Positions 50,942 through 59,472 of a DNA stretch of 64,000 nucleotides are shown here, in pieces (the first letter of the stretch is position 1; each line of letters opens with the position of its first letter). The translations under genes and the position numbers were made by a program. The notes below the pieces were generated by a model. It was not told the origin of the DNA, made no database searches, and saw only the letters and a list, made by a program, of their open reading frames with translations. Source of the stretch: Arthrobacter agilis. Lineage in GTDB: Bacteria; Actinomycetota; Actinomycetes; Actinomycetales; Micrococcaceae. The stretch covers positions 2,976,001 to 3,040,000 of the forward strand of contig NZ_JAUSXO010000001.1 in NCBI RefSeq assembly GCF_030816075.1, read 5' to 3'.

Positions 50942-51757
50942 TCAGACGCCGGGGGCCTCGATGGCGCCCCTCACCAGGCTCACGCCCGAGTGCGCCGGAT
51001 TGCCGTCCAGCGGTTCGTCGGACACGTCGACGACGGGGAACTGCCCCAGGTCGATGGCATCGGGCACGTCGAACGTGCCGTGGTCGCCGTCCAGGATCCC
51101 GATGCTGTACATCCGGGTGGTATCGGGGGCGAGGAGCCATACCTCGCGGTAGCCGCCCGAACCGGGACCGGAGACCGTGACGTCGAGGCGCCGCATGCCG
51201 TCGTCGGACTCCGTGAGCGTGGCCTCGCCCGATCCCGCGAAGTCGGGCAGCGGAGCCAGTTCCGTGCGGGCCACGGTCCGGCCGTCGTCCGGGGACTGGA
51301 CGGCCCATAGCACGCCTCCCCCGACGGCGATCCCGACCACGGCCGCGGCGGCGAGCCACCAGGCGGGAACGGTCCGCCGGGCACGGACCGGTTCCGCCGG
51401 GCGCGGCGATCCGGGGCCGGTCTCCACCGGCCGCAGGGACCCGGGGCCGGGTCCTGCGGGGCCCTGGGACGTCGGGCCACGACGGGACCCGGAGGGCTCC
51501 TCGTCGTCGACCGCCCGCAGGCGGGTCGCCGTCGTGCCGGCAAGACCGAGTTCCTGGGCCACGGCATCCCAGACGGCGGGGTCGGGCTCCTCGAGCCGGC
51601 CGGGGCCCCCTCCCGATCGCGCCAGCGTCACGACCTCCTGCAGGGCGGCGACCTCGTCGCCGCAGGCCGGACACGCGTCGAGGTGGTCACGGGACCACCG
51701 GTCCAACGGTTCATCCAGCGCAGCGATCCCCACGCTGTCCGGATCAAGGTGTCGCAT
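50942..51757 (-). CDS. RskA-type anti-sigma factor
   Basis: The 271-residue protein has an N-terminal zinc-binding anti-sigma domain with His25, Cys29 and Cys32 (HLDACPAC), a Pro/Gly-rich linker, one membrane helix at about 133-153 and an extracytoplasmic RskA domain (YREVWLLAPDTTRMYSIGIL). It overlaps the sigma gene by 14 bases, so the two are made together. It would hold the ECF sigma factor at the membrane until released. Confidence 0.92.
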   Translation of the reverse strand: MRHLDPDSVGIAALDEPLDRWSRDHLDACPACGDEVAALQEVVTLARSGGGPGRLEEPDPAVWDAVAQELGLAGTTATRLRAVDDEEPSGSRRGPTSQGPAGPGPGSLRPVETGPGSPRPAEPVRARRTVPAWWLAAAAVVGIAVGGGVLWAVQSPDDGRTVARTELAPLPDFAGSGEATLTESDDGMRRLDVTVSGPGSGGYREVWLLAPDTTRMYSIGILDGDHGTFDVPDAIDLGQFPVVDVSDEPLDGNPAHSGVSLVRGAIEAPGV

Positions 51758-52313
51758 TCCAGGTCCCCAATCGACTGCGCAGATGTGCGAGGCTCCTTCG
51801 GATGTGACTCTTGACGGTGCCCAGCGGCAGATCGAGCCGCTGGGCTATCTGCTGGTGTGTGAGGTCTTCGTAGAAGGCGAGGCGGAGGATGGACTGCTGG
51901 GGTTCGCCCAGCTGTCCGAGCTCCGCATCCAGGACCACCCGGTCCGTCACCGCATCCACCTCCCGCGCCTGCCGCCTCGGGCCCTCCGGTTCGGCGATCG
52001 CTCCGGAACGGGCCACCATCTGATTCTGCCTGCTCCTGGCCGCCAGCGAGTCCAGAATCACGTTCCTGCTGATCCCGAGGATCCAGGCCGGAACCGTGCC
52101 GAACTGGGGATCGAAACTGTCCCGGAAACGCCAGGCCCGCACGAACACGTCCTGGGTGATGTCCGCGGCCACCGCCCGATCGTCCAGGGACCGCAGCGCC
52201 ACGGTGAACACGAGGGGCGCGAGACGCCGGTACGCGGCGGCCAGGGCATCCTCGTCACCGGCGGAGAACTGCGCGTCGAGTTGCGTCGTCCACTCGGTGC
52301 CTGGAGGTGTCAC
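51744..52313 (-). CDS. ECF sigma factor (SigK-like)
   Basis: The 189-residue sigma factor has region 2 (DITQDVFVRAWRFRDSFD, VPAWILGISRNVILDSLAARSR) and region 4 (SILRLAFYEDLTHQQIAQRLDLPLGTVKSHIRRSLAHLR). Group features and the RskA-type partner suggest the SigK-like set. Target promoters are not evident here, but the sortase and DUF4397 genes upstream on the same strand are plausible targets. The gap between sortase and sigma gene is 134 bases. Confidence 0.93.
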   Translation of the reverse strand: MTPPGTEWTTQLDAQFSAGDEDALAAAYRRLAPLVFTVALRSLDDRAVAADITQDVFVRAWRFRDSFDPQFGTVPAWILGISRNVILDSLAARSRQNQMVARSGAIAEPEGPRRQAREVDAVTDRVVLDAELGQLGEPQQSILRLAFYEDLTHQQIAQRLDLPLGTVKSHIRRSLAHLRSRLGTWNATP

Positions 52314-52447
52314 GCCCTACTCCTTCAGCGCGGTGCCGGGCCCAGCACCGCGCCAGGACCTCCCGACGCACCTGCACTTCTCCTCCTGTCCGGCGAAGCG
52401 CCGGACAGCGGGGAGCACGAGACAGGCGGACCGCGGGAGCCGTGCGT

Positions 52448-53131
52448 TCAGAGCGGTGAGGCTGTGAGGACAACATTATCCTCGTAGTCTCCCTTGTCCA
52501 GCAGCCAGCGGCCTCCGCAGGTGACGATCTTGAGCTGATGGGGGCCGTCGCGCCGGAAGATCTCCGACCCGTCGAACGTGGCCTTGGGGACGTTCCGGAC
52601 ATCATCGACGCGGTACTGCAGCGTGCGTCCGTCGGCCAGGCCCACGGTGATGATGGTGCCGGGGTCCACGTCCTTGAGCCGGGCGAAGGGCATCACCTCC
52701 GTCTGGCTGTCCACGTGGGCGGCGATCACGGCGTGGCCGGCCTCCGCACCGGGTGCAGGGCCGTAGCGGTACCACCCCGCTTCCCAGAAGCTGTCCGGGA
52801 TCTCCATGGCGTCGTCCTCCCCGATCCCCACGTCGATCACCCGGACCGAGATGTCGGTGCCCGGGACGTCCAGGGAGACCGGCGGTGGAAGGGGCGGCCT
52901 GACGGCGGCGTCCGCGGTACGGACGGGGATCTCCGCGGCGAGACCGGCGGCGGCAGGTGGGGCCGGCACCCCCGGTTCGCGGGGTACCGCCGCCCCCTCG
53001 GTCGGCGGTGTGGGGGCGAGGATGGGCGCCGCGGGCACCGTGGACTCGGCGGGCGGCAGGGAACATCCGCCGATGACGGCGGTCACGATCGACAATGCGG
53101 CCAGGCGGGCCGCGAGGCGGGGAGTGTGCAC
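52448..53131 (-). CDS. Class F sortase, probable lipoprotein
   Basis: The 227-residue protein starts at a GTG with AGGA 8 bases upstream. It has a hydrophobic N-terminus and a plausible lipobox ending at Cys23 (VIGGCS), then a Pro/Ala-rich linker and a sortase domain. The catalytic His is in AAHVDSQ and the Cys in IVTCGG. The catalytic Arg is not certain: the expected region reads GDYEDNVVL, so the Arg directly after CGG may serve or a substitution has occurred. It joins surface proteins to the wall or to each other. Confidence 0.85.
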   Translation of the reverse strand: MHTPRLAARLAALSIVTAVIGGCSLPPAESTVPAAPILAPTPPTEGAAVPREPGVPAPPAAAGLAAEIPVRTADAAVRPPLPPPVSLDVPGTDISVRVIDVGIGEDDAMEIPDSFWEAGWYRYGPAPGAEAGHAVIAAHVDSQTEVMPFARLKDVDPGTIITVGLADGRTLQYRVDDVRNVPKATFDGSEIFRRDGPHQLKIVTCGGRWLLDKGDYEDNVVLTASPL

Positions 53132-53210
53132 GGTTTCGTCCTGGTGTCTCGAGGATGGGGTGAAGGGCGGGGTACGCGGAGCCCGGCAGCGTCCGCGCAC
53201 CCCGCTCGCC

Positions 53211-54026
53211 TCAGGCGCGCGCCGCGCGCCTCCGGCCGACGGCGACCGCGCCGCCGAGCAGTGCGAGGACGGCCGCGCCGATCCCGACTGCCGCTCCGGT
53301 GTCGTCGCTCTCGGCGGCCAGGCCCGACTGGCCGCCCGGGACGGCGCCCGGCGACGAGTGCAGGCCGTCGATGACCTGCGTGGCCAGCGCGAGGTTACCG
53401 GCCTCGAGGCTGCCCCACGCGTAGACGATCGTCGAGGTGCCCTCGCCGAGCGTCAGGTCCGCCGGGCCGATCACGGGCTGGGTGGTGCCGGCTGCCGCGA
53501 CCGCCGCGGAGACGGTTCCCGCATCCGTGGTCAGCGTCGCCTCACCCGGGTTGCTGAGGTTCGGCACGATCGGCGTGCCCCCGGCGAGGACGTCGACCGC
53601 GGGCGCGGCGGCGACGTGCCGCACCGTCAGGCGCGACTTCCCGGCCTCCACCGCGGAGACGTCGTTGGTGTAGAAGTTGGCGGTCGGCGTCCCCGCGGCG
53701 TCGAGGTTTGCCGTGGCGGTGTAGTTCCCGCCGGCGGCGAGGGTGACATCCACGGGCCCGATGACCGGCGCGCTCGCATCGGGGGCATCGGCGGCCGTGA
53801 TGGCCAGCTGGTAGCTGCCGGCGGGCAGCGCGAGCGGACCGGCGAGCTGGCCCGGGGCGAAATCATCGAGGGTGAGGGCCCCGTTGACGTAGACGTCGAC
53901 CGTGAGGTCGGGGACGCCGTGCAGGACGGACAGCGATGCCTCGGACGATTCCGCGGCTGTCGCCGGGGCGGCGGCGGCTCCTGCGACGACCAGCACGGCT
54001 CCGACGGTGTACAAGCTTCTGCGCAT
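53211..54026 (-). CDS. DUF4397-domain surface protein
   Basis: The 271-residue protein has a signal peptide, two DUF4397 beta-rich repeats (SVLHGVPDLTVDVYVNG; TVRHVAAAPAVDVLAGG), a Gly/Ser/Asp-rich stretch, one C-terminal membrane helix and a RRRAARA tail. This layout is that of sortase substrates, but no clear LPxTG motif precedes the helix (it reads SDDTGAAVG). It lies next to a class F sortase. AAGGAG precedes the ATG. Confidence 0.88.
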   Translation of the reverse strand: MRRSLYTVGAVLVVAGAAAAPATAAESSEASLSVLHGVPDLTVDVYVNGALTLDDFAPGQLAGPLALPAGSYQLAITAADAPDASAPVIGPVDVTLAAGGNYTATANLDAAGTPTANFYTNDVSAVEAGKSRLTVRHVAAAPAVDVLAGGTPIVPNLSNPGEATLTTDAGTVSAAVAAAGTTQPVIGPADLTLGEGTSTIVYAWGSLEAGNLALATQVIDGLHSSPGAVPGGQSGLAAESDDTGAAVGIGAAVLALLGGAVAVGRRRAARA

Positions 54027-54151
54027 GACAACTCCTTTGTGTCGTCCCCTCGGGGACGCTTCTGCTGACACCTGGTATTACCGGGAACCGGGGGCCGTTG
54101 GATGCAGGGAGGACGATCTTTTTTTCCCGCGCGGCGTCGGACCGTGTCCCG

Positions 54152-55543
54152 CTACAGGGCCGCGGCGGGGTTCCGCAGGATGTGCGCCAGGACCGGGCGC
54201 GTGGCCCGCAGCCCCAGGAGCACGAGCCCGATCCCTCCCGCCAGGCAGCCGATGATCACCGCCACGGACAGCGGGGCGAAGATCAGGGCGAGCCCGGCCA
54301 ACGGGAGGACGACGACGACGGCGGTCAGGGCGCTGCCCACCGAGACGACCAGCAGCGGGACCATCACGGCCCGCGTCCGGGCGGCGTGCATCGTCCCGAC
54401 CGGCATGCCGAGGCGGTCCAGGCTGACAAGGAGGTCGCGCCGGTCGAGCAGCAGGGAGGACTGGTTGACGCCCACCGAACAGCCGACCATCAGGAAGGAG
54501 GTGACGATGGTGATGAGGACCCCGGTCCGGACGTCGTCGCCCAGGAAGCGCTCGGCACCCTCGAGCGGACCCGCCGCGTTCATGAGTGCAGCGCCGGTTC
54601 CGCCGAAGACGGCCATGAAGCACGTCATGGCCACCCCGCTGACCTGCCGCCATGCACCCTTCGGCGAGTCGAGGATCTGGCGGGCAGCGAGGAGCCGTTC
54701 GGGAGTCCGCGCGGCGCGGAGCTGACGTCGTGCGAAGACCCCGATGATCCACGGCCCGGCCAGGTTCAGGACGCCGAGGGCCGCCGCGAAACCGAGCCCC
54801 AGAACCACCACGACGGTCGCGAAGTCCTCCGCGCTGCCCAGACGGCCCATGACCGCCGCCACCGCGCCGACGACGGCGAGGGCGACGACGGCTCGCAGCC
54901 AGTGGAGTTTCGGCGCCTGTTGCCGCGTCCGCACGCCGAGTGGCGAGATGACGATCCGCCGGAGGCCGAGCGTGGCGCTCACGGCCGCCAGGACCACGAC
55001 CCCGACGGCCACCAGCACCACGGGCCCCGGCCCCATCCACACCGAAGCGCCGAGCGCGCGGCCCCGGAACGGGATCAGCTGCACGACGGGCAGGAGGAGC
55101 AGATGGCCCACGATCCCCGCGAGCGCCCCGACGGCGGCGAGCATCACCGACTCAGCGACGGTCATCGCGGCGACGGTCGAGGCAGGGGCGCCGAGGAGGC
55201 GGAGCGTCGCGAGCCTCTCGTCCCGGCGTCGTGCCGATAGGCGGGCGGCGGAACCGCCGAGCGTCACGAGCGGGACCACCAGGAGCGCCGTCGCGACCGC
55301 GGCGAGCGCGAGGTAGAGCTGTCCCGTCTCGTCCTGCCACTGGAAGAAGGAGAGACCACCGGCGACGACGGTGAGCAGCAGGGCCGTCACGAGGGCGAAC
55401 GCCGTCACCGGGAGCGCCGCCGCCGAGAGTCCGCTCGAGGAGGGACGCGCGAGCATCCAGGCGAGCCGCAGCGGCACGCGGACCGGGACATGCGACACCG
55501 CCGTGGCCACGACGGGCGCGGGGATCACCGGGGCGGCGCTCAC
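54152..55543 (-). CDS. ABC transporter permease (FtsX/MacB-like)
   Basis: The 463-residue protein has about eight membrane segments in two FtsX-like units (FAALRLL-type motif RLATLRLLGAPASTV and a second at LLVSLDRLGMPVGTM). These permeases move lipids, peptides or antibiotics, or act in signalling. Its GTG start overlaps the ATPase stop (GTGA). A run of T residues lies just past its stop on the plus strand. Confidence 0.9.
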   Translation of the reverse strand: MSAAPVIPAPVVATAVSHVPVRVPLRLAWMLARPSSSGLSAAALPVTAFALVTALLLTVVAGGLSFFQWQDETGQLYLALAAVATALLVVPLVTLGGSAARLSARRRDERLATLRLLGAPASTVAAMTVAESVMLAAVGALAGIVGHLLLLPVVQLIPFRGRALGASVWMGPGPVVLVAVGVVVLAAVSATLGLRRIVISPLGVRTRQQAPKLHWLRAVVALAVVGAVAAVMGRLGSAEDFATVVVVLGLGFAAALGVLNLAGPWIIGVFARRQLRAARTPERLLAARQILDSPKGAWRQVSGVAMTCFMAVFGGTGAALMNAAGPLEGAERFLGDDVRTGVLITIVTSFLMVGCSVGVNQSSLLLDRRDLLVSLDRLGMPVGTMHAARTRAVMVPLLVVSVGSALTAVVVVLPLAGLALIFAPLSVAVIIGCLAGGIGLVLLGLRATRPVLAHILRNPAAAL

Positions 55544-56286
55544 GCTGCTGCCCCTGCGTGGCGCGAGTCGCTCACGATCCGCCCGTCGCGCAACCGCACG
55601 GTGCGTGCGCACCGTCGTGCGACGTCGTCGTCGTGCGTGACGACGACGAGCGTCCGGCCCGTCCCGGTGGTCGACTCGAGGAGGAGGTCAAGGACTTCCG
55701 CGGAGGTACTCGAATCGAGCGCACCGGTGGGTTCGTCGGCGAAGACGACCGCCGCGCCGGAGACCTGCGCGCGGGCGATCGCGACGCGCTGCGCCTGCCC
55801 GCCGGAGAGCTGGCCGAGGCGCCGGTCCTCCAGGCCGCCGAGGCCGAGGGCGGCGAGCCACTGTGCCGCGGAGTGCTCGGCGGCGGCGCGGTCGACACCG
55901 AGCAGCATGAGCGCCACCGCGACGTTCTCGAGGGCCGTGAGTTCGGGGATGAGCAGGCCCTGCTGGAACACGAAGCCGAAGGTGGAGCGGCGCAGGGCCG
56001 AGCGTGCGCTGTCGGAGAGCCGAGCGACGTCCGTGGCGCCGTGGCCGTGCTGCAGGACGACCTGCCCGGCGTCGGGCGTGATGATCCCGGCGAGGCAGTG
56101 CAGGAGCGTGGTCTTGCCGCCGCCCGAGGGACCCATGATGGCCACGGACTCGCCGGCGTGGATGTCGAGGCTCAGCTCGGCGAGGGCACGGGTGGTGTCA
56201 TAGGTCTTCGTCAGGCCACGGGCGCTGAGGACGGGTGGGGTGGGATGTGCGGAGGGCAGCAGGGGGCCGGGCGGTGGAGTCATCAT
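55540..56286 (-). CDS. ABC transporter ATP-binding protein (MacB/LolD-type)
   Basis: The 248-residue ATPase has Walker A (MGPSGGGKTTLLHCL), signature LSGGQ, Walker B (VVFADEPTGALDS) and the switch histidine (VVVTHDDDV). The DEPTGALDS wording places it with MacB/LolD/FtsE-type exporters. It is translated with the permease. Its function is likely export of a toxic compound or lipid handling. Confidence 0.93.
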   Translation of the reverse strand: MMTPPPGPLLPSAHPTPPVLSARGLTKTYDTTRALAELSLDIHAGESVAIMGPSGGGKTTLLHCLAGIITPDAGQVVLQHGHGATDVARLSDSARSALRRSTFGFVFQQGLLIPELTALENVAVALMLLGVDRAAAEHSAAQWLAALGLGGLEDRRLGQLSGGQAQRVAIARAQVSGAAVVFADEPTGALDSSTSAEVLDLLLESTTGTGRTLVVVTHDDDVARRCARTVRLRDGRIVSDSRHAGAAA

Positions 56287-56481
56287 GCCTCCATGCTCCC
56301 GGCCGCGGCCGGTGCGGCACGTCGGGCCGAGGGCTGACTTCCGCCGACCCCCCTCATCCCGTGGTGGGAGTCCAGCGCCGTCCGGGCCACCGGCATGGCA
56401 TCACCGGCCCCGGAACGCAAGCCCCCGCGGACCGTGTCAGCGCCCGCCCGGGGCAGCTGTCGCACTGGTTACGGTGGGAGG

Positions 56482-56712
56482 ATGTTCTTCCTCTTCGGCC
56501 TCACCACGCGTGAGCACCTGCAGTTCACCCGGTCCGCCACCTGCCGCTACTGCGGCAGGCACGCCCCGCAGCAGGTGGTCCAGCGCAGGACGAAGCTCTC
56601 GGTGTTCTTCATCCCGCTCATCACGCTGAAGAAGACCCGGGTGCAGATCTGCACCAACTGCGGCGGCACGTCGAGGCTCAGCGGCTCCGGGGAGCGGGCC
56701 CTCGCCCACTGA
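56482..56712 (+). CDS. Small zinc-ribbon protein
   Basis: The 76-residue protein has two CxxC motifs (TCRYCGRHA and ICTNCGGTS) separated by a hydrophobic stretch (KLSVFFIPLITLKK). It matches the zinc-ribbon family (zinc_ribbon_15-like) of unknown function. GGGAGG directly precedes the ATG. It is convergent with the aldolase gene. Confidence 0.82.
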   Translation: MFFLFGLTTREHLQFTRSATCRYCGRHAPQQVVQRRTKLSVFFIPLITLKKTRVQICTNCGGTSRLSGSGERALAH

Positions 56713-56727
56713 CCGGCCCGCCGGGGA

Positions 56728-57576
56728 CTACGCGTTCCAGAGGCCGTAGGAGTCCGCGAGCGACGAGATCTTCTGCGCACGCGCCAGGCGCGGCAGGTAG
56801 GAGCCGTCACCCACCACAGCGCCGGCGGCGTGCTCGCGGAGGAGCTCGGCGGCCCAGTTGATCTCGGACTCGCTCGGGGACAGGCCCCGGTTGATGGTGT
56901 CGGTGGCGTCCGTCAGCAGGCAGAGCTTCCCGGTCATGCCCATGGACGCCGTCACCTTGCAGGCCTCGAGCAGCTCGTCGCCAAGGGCGCCGACCGTCGG
57001 CCCGTCGATCGGACCGGGGAGCTGCCCCACACGCGAGGCCACCACGAGCTTCGACCGCGCATACGCGAGCGCCATCGGGTCGTCCGAGGCACCCGTGTCG
57101 CGCCGGAAATCGCCCACGCCGAAGGCCAGACGGAACGTACCCGGGGCGCTGGCGATCGCCGTCGCGTTCTCGATGCCGAGCGCCGATTCGATGAGCGCTA
57201 GCACGGGCGTGCCCGCCTGGAGGCGCATCGCCGTGTGCGTGACCTGCTCGGGCTTCTCCGTCATCGCGAGCATGACGCCGCGCAGGCCGGGGGCCTTGGA
57301 CAGGGCGGCGAGGTCGTCGGCCCAGTACTCGGTCTCGATCCCGTTGACGCGCACCCACGCCGTCATGCCGGTGGACAGGGCCTCGACGACGCGCTCGCGG
57401 GCCTCGGCCTTGCCCGCGGCGGGGACGGCGTCCTCCATGTCGAACACCACGGAGTCGGCCTCGGACGTGAGGGCGGGGATGAACGTGTCCTCGGAAGCAG
57501 CGGAGGCCAGCAACCAGGATCGTGAGAGCTTGGCGGGTAGCGCTGCGGCGCGGCTGTTTCTGAGGAAGGTGGCCAT
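56728..57576 (-). CDS. HpcH/HpaI aldolase / citrate lyase beta (CitE-like) protein
   Basis: The 282-residue TIM-barrel protein has the CitE-like pattern: RSWLLASAASEDTFIPAL, VVFDMEDAVPAAGK (metal-binding Asp/Glu), WVRVNGIETEYW, VLALIESALGIEN and FRLAFGVGDFRRDTG. Members cleave or form bonds between acetyl-CoA or pyruvate and a second acid, such as malyl- or citramalyl-CoA. The start at 57576 lacks a strong ribosome site. It is divergent from an MHS carrier across a dyad. Confidence 0.88.
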   Translation of the reverse strand: MATFLRNSRAAALPAKLSRSWLLASAASEDTFIPALTSEADSVVFDMEDAVPAAGKAEARERVVEALSTGMTAWVRVNGIETEYWADDLAALSKAPGLRGVMLAMTEKPEQVTHTAMRLQAGTPVLALIESALGIENATAIASAPGTFRLAFGVGDFRRDTGASDDPMALAYARSKLVVASRVGQLPGPIDGPTVGALGDELLEACKVTASMGMTGKLCLLTDATDTINRGLSPSESEINWAAELLREHAAGAVVGDGSYLPRLARAQKISSLADSYGLWNA

Positions 57577-57706
57577 GCTCAAACAGTACTGAGGATCGCC
57601 GCGGGTTATCCAACGGACATCCGGGGCGTTGCGTGAACACTACGACCAAAAGGACCCGATCCTTCCCCGCTGACCCTTGACCCTCCGCCGACGCGCGGCC
57701 TAGCAT

Positions 57707-57716
57707 TCGTATACGA
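57707..57716. promoter_or_regulatory. Palindrome TCGTATACGA in the aldolase/MHS divergent region
   Basis: A perfect 10-bp palindrome lies between the divergent starts at 57576 and 57799. The core GTATAC fits the general GntR operator pattern yGTMKACr. No GntR gene is adjacent. It may control both genes. Confidence 0.4.
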
Positions 57717-57798
57717 TTCTGGCCGACGACGGGGACTGCGGCGTCCCCGCACCTATCAGGACCAGTAGCCACGCACTGCAAAAACAAGGGAGTTTTTC

Positions 57799-59163
57799 AT
57801 GGCACTAGCGTCAGAGCGTCCGGACGCACGGTCCCGGGGCGGCATGAGCGCCGCCGACCGGAAGGTGCTCGCCGGGACGATGGTCGGCACCACGATCGAG
57901 TGGTACGACTTCTTCATCTTCGCCCAGGCCGCCGGCCTGGTCTTCGCCACGCTGTACTTCGGGCCGCTCGAGGGCGAGAGCCCCGGACTCGCCCAGCTCG
58001 TCTCCTGGGCCACGATCGGCATCAGCTTCTTCTTCCGCCCGCTCGGTGCGGTCGTCGCCGGTCGCCTCGGCGACAAGATCGGCCGGAAGGCCATGCTGGT
58101 CTTCACCCTCGTCATGATGGGCGGCGCCACCGCACTGATCGGCCTGCTGCCCACGTACGCGCAGATCGGCATCTGGGCTCCGATCCTCCTGATGCTCCTG
58201 CGCATCCTGCAAGGCTTCTCCGCCGGCGGCGAGTGGGGCGGCGCGGCCCTGATGGCCGTCGAGCACGCACCCGTGGCCAAGCGCGGCTTCTGGGGTGCGT
58301 ACCCCCAGATCGGCGTCCCCGTCGGCATGATCCTCGCAACCCTCGTCCTGTTCCTGCTGCGCAGTTCCATGTCCCCCGAGGACTTCCTCGCCTGGGGCTG
58401 GCGCATCCCGTTCCTGCTCTCCGTCGTGCTGATCGTCATCGGCTACTTCATCCGCGCCGCCGTGGCCGAGAGCCCCGTCTTCAAGCGGATGATCGAGCGC
58501 AAGCGGGCCACCGCCACTCCCCTGAGGAACCTCCTGCGGACCAACAAGAAGCAGGTCGTCCTCGCCGCGGTCATCTTCATCGGCAACAACGCCGCCGGTT
58601 ACCTCGTCATCGCCTTCCTGTCCTCCTACGCCCAGAAGAGCCTCGGGATGCCGGCAGCACCCGTGCTCCTGGCGACACTGCTCGCCTCCTTCGGCTGGCT
58701 CATCTTCACCCTCTACGGCGGCATCCTCTCGGACCGGATCGGGCGTGTCCGCACCTTCCAGATCGGGTACGCGCTCATCTTCGTCTGGATGATCCCGATG
58801 TTCATGATGATCGACACCCGCAGCATCTGGGCCTACGGCATCGCCATCTTCATCCTGACCATCGGCCTCGGCCTGTCCTACGGCCCCATGTCCGCGATGT
58901 ACGCGGAGATGTTCCCCGCGAACGTCCGCTACTCCGGGATCGGCATCGGCTACGCCCTCGGGGCGATCCTCGGCGGCGCCTTCGCTGCCCTGATCGCCCA
59001 GGCCCTGCTCGACGCCACGGGCTGGTCCGGCTCGATCGCCCTGTACATCATGGCGCTCTGCGTCATCTCCTTCATCGGCGCGACCCTGGTCAAAGAGACG
59101 AAGGGCGCACCCCTGGAGGCGGAGGAGTCGCACGACGACCTCGGCGCCGGGCACCACTCCTAG
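57799..59163 (+). CDS. MFS transporter, MHS family (second copy)
   Basis: The 454-residue carrier has the MHS landmarks: AGTMVGTTIEWYDFFIF, GRLGDKIGRKAMLVF and FSAGGEWGGAALMAVEHAP. It is related to the carrier at 43398, but is a different subtype. It probably imports an organic acid or zwitterion with protons. GGGAG lies about 9 bases before the ATG. It is divergent from the CitE-like aldolase. Confidence 0.92.
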   Translation: MALASERPDARSRGGMSAADRKVLAGTMVGTTIEWYDFFIFAQAAGLVFATLYFGPLEGESPGLAQLVSWATIGISFFFRPLGAVVAGRLGDKIGRKAMLVFTLVMMGGATALIGLLPTYAQIGIWAPILLMLLRILQGFSAGGEWGGAALMAVEHAPVAKRGFWGAYPQIGVPVGMILATLVLFLLRSSMSPEDFLAWGWRIPFLLSVVLIVIGYFIRAAVAESPVFKRMIERKRATATPLRNLLRTNKKQVVLAAVIFIGNNAAGYLVIAFLSSYAQKSLGMPAAPVLLATLLASFGWLIFTLYGGILSDRIGRVRTFQIGYALIFVWMIPMFMMIDTRSIWAYGIAIFILTIGLGLSYGPMSAMYAEMFPANVRYSGIGIGYALGAILGGAFAALIAQALLDATGWSGSIALYIMALCVISFIGATLVKETKGAPLEAEESHDDLGAGHHS

Positions 59164-59472
59164 CAGCACGGGCACCGGCCGACCACGCCCACCGATCATG
59201 CCCACCGACCGCGACGGGTCGGTGGGCATGGTCGCACACACCTCCGGGCAGGGCGGACCAGGGGCGCCGACGACGACCGTCCGGATCCCGCACACCGCAC
59301 CCCTGCGGCCCCCGCTATAGTGGCTTCCGTCGGGCGCACTGGGCGCCGTGCCTGAAAAAGAGGCAATAAGGGCATCGCCGCCCGAGGCACATACGGAACC
59401 CACCCATCAAGTCCTCCGGGTCGACCGTGTGCCACCACCGCCACCGGGGACTTCGCCCTGAAGGATTCGAAG
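59164..59472. other. 309-base region with terminator, promoter and long leader
   Basis: The first part holds the 14-bp hairpin at 59197-59230. A TATAGT -10-like hexamer is at 59316-59321. A leader of about 145 bases follows to the ThDP enzyme start. It contains a possible 37-codon frame from GTG 59348 to a TGA 16 bases before the ATG, and GTGCCT/AGGCAC that could pair (59348-59353 and the repeat near 59387). I see no known riboswitch class. Confidence 0.45.
59197..59230. terminator. 14-bp hairpin terminator after the MHS carrier
   Basis: CATGCCCACCGACC (59197-59210) and GGTCGGTGGGCATG (59217-59230) form a perfect stem with loop GCGACG, 33 bases after the stop codon. Confidence 0.8.

Noticed and set aside
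59322..59400. A known riboswitch class in the leader of the ThDP enzyme
   Set aside because: I compared it by eye with TPP, ZTP, guanidine, SAM and glycine patterns and found none of their conserved cores. Only simple pairing segments remain.
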